Shown here: one piece after another, positions 29,560-35,888 of the stretch
How positions within the stretch are numbered: position 1 is the stretch's first letter
Layout: the number at the start of each line of letters is the position of its first letter
Assembly: GCA_009928955.1 (NCBI GenBank)
Contig: SABN01000024.1
Coordinates: forward strand, 1 to 35,888
Direction: 5' to 3'
Length of the DNA stretch: 35,888 nt
Origin: Opitutia bacterium
GTDB lineage: Bacteria; Verrucomicrobiota; Kiritimatiellia; CAIQIC01; Lenti-01
The notes under the pieces: generated by a model
What the model was told of the DNA's origin: nothing
What the model saw: the letters and a program-made list of their open reading frames with translations, nothing else
Database searches by the model: none
Position numbers and translations under genes: made by a program

Positions 29560-29732
29560 TGTGGACAACCCGGTGGAAACCGGGGGACGGCCTGTGGACA
29601 ACCGGCGGAGATTGTGGGCAACCGGAAGTTGCGGAGGTTGGGCACAGGAAGAGGGGGGCGGTTTTCGACAGGGCCAACGGGCACGGGAGCCATGTCCTGT
29701 CGATTCTGTTCTTGATGTCCACACTGTCCACA
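29560..29732. promoter_or_regulatory. Cluster of DnaA-box-like 9-mers in the dnaA-dnaN intergenic region
   Basis: TGTGGACAA at 29560-29568 and 29593-29601, TGTGGGCAA at 29613-29621, ATGTCCACA at 29715-29723 and CTGTCCACA at 29724-29732. Confidence 0.55.
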
Positions 29733-29800
29733 GGACATACTGATACGACTTAGATCATAGATGGATAAGAAAGAGATAACAGCCACGAGGCGGAGGCGGA

Positions 29801-30895
29801 ATGAAAATCAAAGTGAACAAAGAGGCGATCATCGATTGCCTCCAAAAAGTCCAGTCGGTGATCAATCCCCGGAACGCCCTCCCCGTTCTTTCCAACGTGT
29901 TGTTCCGGGCGGAGAACGGGAAATTGGAGCTGACCGCGACGGACATGGCCTTGACCGTCCGGGCGACCTTGCCGGCCGAAGTCCTCGAAGCCGGTTCGAC
30001 GACGTTGCCCGCCAAGCGGATTTTCGGCGTGTTCCGGGAATTGAGCGTGGACGAGGCGGAAATGGCGGTCAACGACCAGAACATCGCGTTCATCCATTCC
30101 GGCAGCTCCGATTTCCGGATCCACGGGATTTCCGAGGCGGACTATCCGAGCCTTCCGGAGATGACCGATGCGAAGGCGTTTTCGTTCGACCAGGGGGCGT
30201 TCCGGAACATGCTGCGGCTGACCTCCTATGCCGCGTCGACCGATGCCAACCGGCCCCTGCTCAATGGCGTGCTGCTGAGCTTCAAGGGGGGCAAGCTGAG
30301 CGTGGTGGCGACGGACAGCCGCCGGCTCGCGCTGGTGGAGCATGAAGTCGAGTTTCCGGCGGACGCGGGGATGGACCTGATCGTGCCCCTCAAGACGGTC
30401 GACGAGCTCGTGCGGACCTTGGGCGATTCCGGCCTCCTGAAGATCCTGGCGACTCCGAAGCAGATCGCCTTCGAGTTCGACGGGGTGCTGATCATCTCCA
30501 AGCTGGTGGAGGGGACCTATCCGAACTTCCGGCAGGTGATTCCGCAGGCCAACGGCGACCGGGTGGCGATGGAGCGCGAAACGCTCCTGACGGCGGTCCG
30601 GCGCACCTCCCAGCTGGTGAGCGACGCGGTGTCGGGCGTGAAGCTGACCTTCACCAAGAACCGGCTGGAGATCTTGGCGCAGGCGGCGGAGATCGGCGAG
30701 GGGCGCGAGACGATGGATGTGAAGTACAACGGGCCGGACATCGGCATTTCGTTCAATCCCGCGTTTTTGATGGATCCGCTGAAGGCGCTGACGACGGACG
30801 AGGTGTTTTTGGATCTGATGGACGATACGAGCCCGGGCGTGATGCGTTCGACGATCAGCTTCGTGTATGTGCTGATGCCGATCCGGGTCACCTGA
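29801..30895 (+). CDS. dnaN: DNA polymerase III subunit beta (sliding clamp)
   Basis: MKIKVNKEAIIDCLQKVQSVINPRNALPVLSNVLF ... YVLMPIRV C-terminus. Confidence 0.97.
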   Translation: MKIKVNKEAIIDCLQKVQSVINPRNALPVLSNVLFRAENGKLELTATDMALTVRATLPAEVLEAGSTTLPAKRIFGVFRELSVDEAEMAVNDQNIAFIHSGSSDFRIHGISEADYPSLPEMTDAKAFSFDQGAFRNMLRLTSYAASTDANRPLLNGVLLSFKGGKLSVVATDSRRLALVEHEVEFPADAGMDLIVPLKTVDELVRTLGDSGLLKILATPKQIAFEFDGVLIISKLVEGTYPNFRQVIPQANGDRVAMERETLLTAVRRTSQLVSDAVSGVKLTFTKNRLEILAQAAEIGEGRETMDVKYNGPDIGISFNPAFLMDPLKALTTDEVFLDLMDDTSPGVMRSTISFVYVLMPIRVT

Positions 30896-30940
30896 CCGGC
30901 GGAGAAGGCGGGGGAGCGGAAAGTCCCCCAGGAAGTTGAA

Positions 30941-30969
30941 AAGCCGTCTCCGGAACGAGGCGGCTTTTT
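30941..30969 (+). terminator. Rho-independent terminator after dnaN
   Basis: AAGCCGTCTC-cggaac-GAGGCGGCTTTTT, 10-bp stem with one G:U. Confidence 0.85.
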
Positions 30970-30975
30970 GCAGAT

Positions 30976-31049
30976 TGGTTGCCCGACTAGGATTTGAACC
31001 TAGACAAACAGCTCCAGAGGCTGCTGTGCTACCGTTACACCATCGGGCA
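30976..31049 (-). tRNA. tRNA-Gln (anticodon CTG), CCA encoded
   Basis: TGCCCGATGGTGTAACGGTAGCACAGCAGCCTCTGGAGCTGTTTGTCTAGGTTCAAATCCTAGTCGGGCAACCA folds as a cloverleaf. Confidence 0.95.
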
Positions 31050-31132
31050 AGAGGAGGCAGGAACGCGGAGAAGGTACTTTTTTTGGGAATGAAGTCAAGC
31101 CTTGCCTCCGGAGGCCTGGGCCGGACAAGGGA

Positions 31133-33445
31133 ATGAGCGGAAAGATGAGCGATTTTCAAAAAGACAACGTGGCGCTGATGTGCGACATCGGCGAGCTGGT
31201 CGGCCTCTTCGATTTCGAAGCCGGTCTCGATGCGTTCCTGGCGAAGGCGGTGTCCACGGTCGCTTGGCACATGCGGGCGGCGGTTTGTTCGATCTATCTG
31301 TACGAATCCGAGACCCAGGAACTGGTGTTGCGCGCCAACCAAGGGCTGAATCCGGGCTTGATCGGGAAACTCCGCCTGAAGATCGGCGAAGGCATCACCG
31401 GAATGGCGCTGAAGGAGATGCGGCCGGTCTGCGAGGCCCAGGCGACTGAAAATCCGCACTACAAGTACATTCCCGGCAGCCAGGAAGAGCGCTTTGTTTC
31501 GTTTCTGGCGGTGCCGATCCTGCGCAAGATGGACCCCGTGGGCGTGATCGTGACGCAGGATCCCCAGTGGAATTATTTCACGCCGAACGACATCCAGGCC
31601 CTGAAAGTCATTTCCTCCCAGCTGGCGGGCGTGATTGAAAACGCCCATTTGCTCATGAAACTGCGCGGGACGGGGGAATTGACCTCGCCCGCCTTGCCGG
31701 GTTTTTCAGAAGGCGGATTCGATTTGGGCACCCATTGCGTGCGCGGGCAATGGGCCTCGGGCGGGATGGCGATGGGGCTTTCCACGCGCATCGGACAATA
31801 TCTGTCGCCTGGGGCGGAGGGGGATTCATGTCCGCTGGGCCTGACGGAGGCGGATTTCGACCGGGCCCTGGCGGTGACCGAGCGGCAGCTGATGGAACTG
31901 CAGCGCCGGCTGGAGGACAAGATCCACGATGCGGCCTCGATGATTTTCGGCGCGCATGTGTTGATGCTCAAGGACGAGGCGTTTTCCGGCGAGATCCGCG
32001 CGCAGATCCGCGCGGGGAAGAACCCCTGGTCGGCGATTTTGGACGAAGTGCGCCGCTATGCGGACCTCTTCTCGCACAGTCCGAACCCGGCCTTGCGGGA
32101 GAAGGTGCTCGACGTGGAGGATCTGGGCCACCGCCTGCTCCACAATCTGTCCGCCACCGCTTCGGAAAGCATCGGGCCCGACTATGCCGGCCAGATCATC
32201 ATCGCGGAGGAGCTGTTGCCGTCGGACATCCTGAAGCTGTCGGCGGAAGGGGCGGCGGGACTGCTGCTGCTGGGCGGCGGGCAGCATTCGCACGTGGCCA
32301 TCCTCGCCAAGGCGCTCCAGATCCCGCTGGTGATCGCTTCGGACCCGCGCCTGCTGCATCTGCCGGAGAACACGCCGATCCTGCTGGACGCGAAGGAGGG
32401 GCAGATCGTGGTCCGGCCCGGGCCGGAGACGATCCAGACCATGAAGGCGCTGATCCGGTCCCTGGCCGATTCGGAGCGGTTGGCCGGCCAGGTCAAGCCG
32501 GAGACCCGCACGCAAGACGGGGTGGAGATCCAGCTGCTGGCGAACCTGAACCTGGTGAGCGAGCTGGACGTGGCCCTGAGCGTGAAGGCCAAGGGCATCG
32601 GCCTGTACCGGACGGAGTTCCCCTTCATCGTGCGCAGCACGTTTCCGACGGAAGAAGAGCAATATCTGGGCTACAAGCGCGTGCTGGACCGGATGGAAGG
32701 CCGGCCGGTCGTGTTCCGCACGCTGGACATCGGCGGCGACAAGGCGCTGTCGTACTTCCCGGTGCAGCATGAGAACAACCCGTTCCTGGGGTTGCGGGCG
32801 CTTCGTTTTTCGTTGCGGAACCCGGAAATCTTCAAGCAGCAGCTGCGGGCGATGCTGCGGGCGGCCTATGGGAATCCGCAGGCCAAGGTGATGTTCCCGC
32901 TGGTGGCGTCGCTGGATGAATTCCTGGCGGCGAAGGATTTGGCGCGCGTCTGCCAGCAGGAGCTGGAGCAGGAACGGATCCCCAACCGGATGCCGGAGCT
33001 GGGCGTGATGGTCGAGCTGCCGTCGGCGGCCGTGATGGCGAACGAGCTGGCGGCCACGGCGGATTTCCTGAGCATTGGCAGCAACGACTTGATCCAATAC
33101 CTGCTGGCGGTGGACCGCACGAACGACGAGGTGGCCGTTTGGTACGCGCCGCACAACCCGGCCGTGCTCCGGTCGCTGCAATTCATCGTGAAAGCGGCCC
33201 GGAAGGCGGGCAAGCCGGTTTCGCTGTGCGGCAATCTGGGCTCGGACCCGCAGATGCTGCCCTTCCTGCTGGGCATCGGGCTGCGCACCTTGAGCTTGGA
33301 TCCGGTGGTGCTTCCGGCGGTGCAGGGCCTGATCGAGAAAATCGATCTGAAGCAGGCCCGGCAGCAGGCGCTGGCCATGCTGTCGTTCGGACGCATCGAG
33401 GAAGTGGCGGAATACCTGAAGGCCGCGCCCGCGGGCGCGGGATAG
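31133..33445 (+). CDS. ptsP: Phosphoenolpyruvate--protein phosphotransferase with N-terminal GAF domain (PtsP, EI-Ntr)
   Basis: GAF domain, then LLLLGGGQHSHVAILAKALQIPLVI (phospho-His), GIGLYRTEFPFI, FRTLDIGGDKAL, FLSIGSNDLIQYLLAVDR, LCGNLGSD. Confidence 0.93.
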   Translation: MSGKMSDFQKDNVALMCDIGELVGLFDFEAGLDAFLAKAVSTVAWHMRAAVCSIYLYESETQELVLRANQGLNPGLIGKLRLKIGEGITGMALKEMRPVCEAQATENPHYKYIPGSQEERFVSFLAVPILRKMDPVGVIVTQDPQWNYFTPNDIQALKVISSQLAGVIENAHLLMKLRGTGELTSPALPGFSEGGFDLGTHCVRGQWASGGMAMGLSTRIGQYLSPGAEGDSCPLGLTEADFDRALAVTERQLMELQRRLEDKIHDAASMIFGAHVLMLKDEAFSGEIRAQIRAGKNPWSAILDEVRRYADLFSHSPNPALREKVLDVEDLGHRLLHNLSATASESIGPDYAGQIIIAEELLPSDILKLSAEGAAGLLLLGGGQHSHVAILAKALQIPLVIASDPRLLHLPENTPILLDAKEGQIVVRPGPETIQTMKALIRSLADSERLAGQVKPETRTQDGVEIQLLANLNLVSELDVALSVKAKGIGLYRTEFPFIVRSTFPTEEEQYLGYKRVLDRMEGRPVVFRTLDIGGDKALSYFPVQHENNPFLGLRALRFSLRNPEIFKQQLRAMLRAAYGNPQAKVMFPLVASLDEFLAAKDLARVCQQELEQERIPNRMPELGVMVELPSAAVMANELAATADFLSIGSNDLIQYLLAVDRTNDEVAVWYAPHNPAVLRSLQFIVKAARKAGKPVSLCGNLGSDPQMLPFLLGIGLRTLSLDPVVLPAVQGLIEKIDLKQARQQALAMLSFGRIEEVAEYLKAAPAGAG

Positions 33446-33458
33446 CGGGCGCGGGCGG

Positions 33459-33992
33459 GTGGACACCCTGTTCCATGGCGTGGTCGGCGCGGCCTTGTGC
33501 AGCCGGACGGGGCTGGCCGGCGGGCGGCGGGGGCCGGTGGACGGGCAGGGGCGGCGGATATTTTCCGATTGGACGCTGTGGGCGGCCTTTTTCTTTGGCA
33601 TCCTGCCCGACTTGGCCTCGCTGGGCATCCACTTTTCAATGGATCTGTTCGCCGGCGACGGGGTGAAGTGGCACGGCATTCCGGACTTTGTCTTCGTGCT
33701 CTACAACCTCACCCACAGCCTGGCGGGCATCGCGGTGGGCTATGGCCTGCTGGTGGCCTGGAAGCGCGCGCTGTGGTTGCCGGCGCTGGCCTGGCCGGTC
33801 CATGTGCTGACGGACGTGCCCACCCACGGCGATGGGCGGTTCATGACCCCCATCCTCTGGCCCTTTTCGGAGTGGGGGTTCGTCGGCTGGAGCTGGTGGC
33901 AATATCCGGATGTGTTTTACGGCGGCTGGATCTTCGTGGGGGCCCTGTGGCTCGCGGTGATCGCGCTGCGCCTGACGTGGAGGAAGAAATGA
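33459..33992 (+). CDS. Membrane protein, metal-dependent hydrolase-like (YdjM/DUF457-like), GTG start
   Basis: MDTLFHGVVGAALC ... FFFGILPDLASLG ... NLTHSLAGIAVGY ... WPVHVLTDVPTHG. Confidence 0.6.
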   Translation: MDTLFHGVVGAALCSRTGLAGGRRGPVDGQGRRIFSDWTLWAAFFFGILPDLASLGIHFSMDLFAGDGVKWHGIPDFVFVLYNLTHSLAGIAVGYGLLVAWKRALWLPALAWPVHVLTDVPTHGDGRFMTPILWPFSEWGFVGWSWWQYPDVFYGGWIFVGALWLAVIALRLTWRKK

Positions 33993-34531
33993 GCTTTCTG
34001 GAATTGGTGAACCGGCGGCAGAGCGTGCGGCGATATGCGCCGGGCCGGCGCATCCCGCGCGAGACGCTGGACCGCTGCCTGGAGGCGGCGCGGTTGGCGC
34101 CCTCGGCCTGCAATTCGCAGCCGTGGTCGTTCGTGGTGGTGGACGATCCGGAACAGGTGCGCGCGCTGGCGGAGGCCACCTGCGGCCATGCGCCCTACGC
34201 CATGAACCAGTTCGCGATGGATGCCTCCGCCCTCGTCGCCGTCGTGACGGAGAAGATGAAGCTCGCCGCGCGCCTGGGCGCGCAGTTCCGCGGCGTGCAA
34301 TACAGCCTGATCGACCTCGGGATCGCCTGCGAGCATCTCGTCCTCCAGGCGGCGGAGGACGGCCTCGGGAGCTGCTGGATCGGCTGGTTCAACGAGCGGG
34401 TAGTGAAGAGCCGCCTCGGCCTTCCGCGCGGCAAGAAGGTCGATCTGCTGATCTGCCTGGGCTACGCCGCCGACGGCCGGATGCGGGAGAAGATCCGTCG
34501 GCCCCTCGACGAGGTCCGCCGCTACGCGTGA
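33989..34531 (+). CDS. Nitroreductase family protein (ATGA overlap with upstream gene)
   Basis: MSFLELVNRRQSVRRYAPGRRIPRETLDRCLEAARLAPSACNSQPWSFVVV. Confidence 0.93.
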   Translation: MSFLELVNRRQSVRRYAPGRRIPRETLDRCLEAARLAPSACNSQPWSFVVVDDPEQVRALAEATCGHAPYAMNQFAMDASALVAVVTEKMKLAARLGAQFRGVQYSLIDLGIACEHLVLQAAEDGLGSCWIGWFNERVVKSRLGLPRGKKVDLLICLGYAADGRMREKIRRPLDEVRRYA

Positions 34532-35175
34532 CCGGCGCCGGGAAGGAACCGGGCGGCGAAGGCGGGGAAGGCGGGGAAGACGAGGTCGGGGATTTCCGTT
34601 CCGGGGTGGCCGAATCCGCTTTGGAGGAAGATGGAGCGGATGCCGGCGCGGCGGGCGGCTTCGAGATCGGTGTGGTGGTCGCCGACCATCCAGGCCTCGG
34701 CGGGGGCATGGCCGGTGCGGCGCAGGACTTCCTGCAAGGGGACGGGGGAAGGCTTGAGTTCGGGGGTGTCGCCGCCGCCGAGCAGGACGGCGAAGAGCGG
34801 CGTCCATCCGAAGTGGTCGAGGAGGCGCCGGGCGTGGGGAGCGGGCTTGTTGGTGGCGAGGGCGAGGGCATGGCCGGCCGCGCGGAGGGCGTGGAGGCCG
34901 GCGTCGACGCCGGGATAGGCCTGGGTGTGATCGACGAGATGCGCGGCATAGGCCTCGCCGATTTCGCGCGCGGCGAGATCCGGATCGACGGGGGCGCCTT
35001 CGAGGGCGCGGAGGGCCAGGACGCGGACGCCATCGCCGACGTAGGCGGCGACGGTGCCGAGCGGAAGCGGGGGAAGATCGTGCCGCGCCCGCATGCGGTT
35101 GACGGCGGCGGCGAGATCGGCGCGCGAATCGATGAGGGTGCCGTCGAGGTCGAAGATGAACAGCCGGGGCTTCAT
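34522..35175 (-). CDS. HAD family hydrolase, phosphoglycolate phosphatase-like
   Basis: MKPRLFIFDLDGTLIDSRADLAAAVNRM ... ALATNKPAPHARRLLDHFG ... MVGDHHTDLEAARRAGI. Confidence 0.9.
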   Translation of the reverse strand: MKPRLFIFDLDGTLIDSRADLAAAVNRMRARHDLPPLPLGTVAAYVGDGVRVLALRALEGAPVDPDLAAREIGEAYAAHLVDHTQAYPGVDAGLHALRAAGHALALATNKPAPHARRLLDHFGWTPLFAVLLGGGDTPELKPSPVPLQEVLRRTGHAPAEAWMVGDHHTDLEAARRAGIRSIFLQSGFGHPGTEIPDLVFPAFPAFAARFLPGAGHA

Positions 35176-35639
35176 GGCTGCGGGCCCGGGGCGGGGGTGA
35201 AAAAGGCGCGGAGGGCGGCGGGGAGTTGCGGGAGGAGGAAGGCGAGGCCGCCGAGCATGCCCATGAGGAGGTCGAGGAGGGTGTCGGCGAGGCTGAGCTG
35301 GCAATGGGTGCCGAAGAAGCGGTCGGCCGTCCACTCGGCGAATTCCCAGAAGACGGCGGCGGTGCCGGCCAGGGCGAAGAGGAGCAGGATCCGGAGGAGG
35401 GGGTCGGGCGGGCGGACGAGGCCGCGGCCGGCGAAGACGCGCAGGGCGCCGCCGGCGAAATGCGCGATGGCGAAACCGCCCAGGAAATGGAGGGGGATGT
35501 CGATGGCGGGCCAGCGGGCATAGCCATCGACGACGTGGGCGCAGCCTTCGTGGAGGAGGAAGACGCCGAGGGGAAGCCAGGCGTGGCGGCGGAGGATTTC
35601 GAGGCCGGCGGCGAGGGATTGGCGGAGGACGGGGTTCAT
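35172..35639 (-). CDS. Small polytopic membrane protein, DUF2238/VanZ-like
   Basis: IDIPLHFLGGFAIAHFAGGALRVF ... FWEFAEWTADRFFGTHCQLSLADTLLDLLMGMLGGLAFLL; ATGA overlap with HAD gene. Confidence 0.6.
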   Translation of the reverse strand: MNPVLRQSLAAGLEILRRHAWLPLGVFLLHEGCAHVVDGYARWPAIDIPLHFLGGFAIAHFAGGALRVFAGRGLVRPPDPLLRILLLFALAGTAAVFWEFAEWTADRFFGTHCQLSLADTLLDLLMGMLGGLAFLLPQLPAALRAFFTPAPGPQP

Positions 35640-35658
35640 GGCGGGAATCCTATGCGAT

Positions 35659-35760
35659 TTTTCCACGCAATGGAAAAAATATTCGGGGTTTTTCCACGCA
35701 ATGGAAAACTTTTTTCCACGGTGTGGAAAAACGGGGCTGATTTTGCCACAGTATGGAACA
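35659..35760. repeat. Second array of the 19-bp palindrome TTTTCCAC-NNN-RTGGAAAA (35659-35677, 35690-35708, 35712-35730, degenerate 35741-35760)
   Basis: Start-to-start spacing 31, 22, 29 bp, same order as the 841-964 array. Confidence 0.93.
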
Positions 35761-35777
35761 CTGTTCCATGGAGCCTG

Positions 35778-35888
35778 TTGCAGAACTCTGGCCCAAACGG
35801 TCGGGACGGAGCCCGACCCTCCAGAAAACAAGCGCAACCGCGTGTTCTTGGCAATGGAGGGACGACCTCCGCGTCGTCCGGGTTCGTT
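35778..35888. repeat. 111-bp multi-hairpin dispersed repeat, copy B (may continue beyond window)
   Basis: Gapless match to 8831-8941 with 8 mismatches; contains GGTCGGG-acgga-GCCCGACC and GGACGAC-ctccgc-GTCGTCC hairpins. Confidence 0.9.

Noticed and set aside
29750-31648. Long minus-strand ORF (632 aa)
   Set aside because: Antisense to dnaN and runs through tRNA-Gln and the dnaN terminator.
31826-33679. Long minus-strand ORF (617 aa)
   Set aside because: Antisense to ptsP with Arg/Gln/His-rich shadow composition.

Overview
The window looks like a high-GC bacterial chromosome segment close to a replication-origin region. The dispersed hairpin repeats are of a kind I associate with the Kiritimatiellota/Lentisphaerota/PVC group; this is a low-certainty taxonomic guess. 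In order it carries: ftsH (3' part), folP, a GGQ release-factor-like gene, murA(-), glmS(-), a type IV/II prepilin(-), a divergent PAP2 gene(-), an AbiEi-like gene, a secreted STN-like/S8 protease, trxA, an fmdB-like gene, carbamate kinase, tRNA-Lys, a three-gene sensory operon (periplasmic sugar-binding protein, hybrid kinase, REC-kinase), an SLC12-permease remnant, mgtE, a LamG protein, a small membrane protein, mnmE, mnmG, an ECF-sigma cassette with squalene-cyclase-fold proteins, an alpha/beta hydrolase(-), an M24 peptidase(-), dnaA, dnaN, tRNA-Gln, ptsP, a membrane hydrolase-like gene, a nitroreductase, a HAD phosphatase(-) and a DUF2238-like membrane gene(-). Most notable: (1) two perfect parS-like ParB sites sit inside the mnmG ORF, in a lineage-specific-looking insertion, and are read in different frames; (2) twin perfect 20-bp palindromes flank an AT-rich segment just after mnmG, near an apparent GC-skew flip; (3) two composite arrays of a 19-bp palindrome TTTTCCACNNNRTGGAAAA share the same internal spacing; (4) a 111-bp multi-hairpin element is repeated at about 93% identity; (5) an ECF sigma factor is coupled to a membrane-anchored squalene-cyclase-fold protein, with a second such protein divergent; (6) a transporter-less binding protein/kinase operon has a kinase with a D-to-E pseudo-receiver; (7) MurA has Asp at the fosfomycin-target Cys position; (8) three consecutive genes share a promoter motif.
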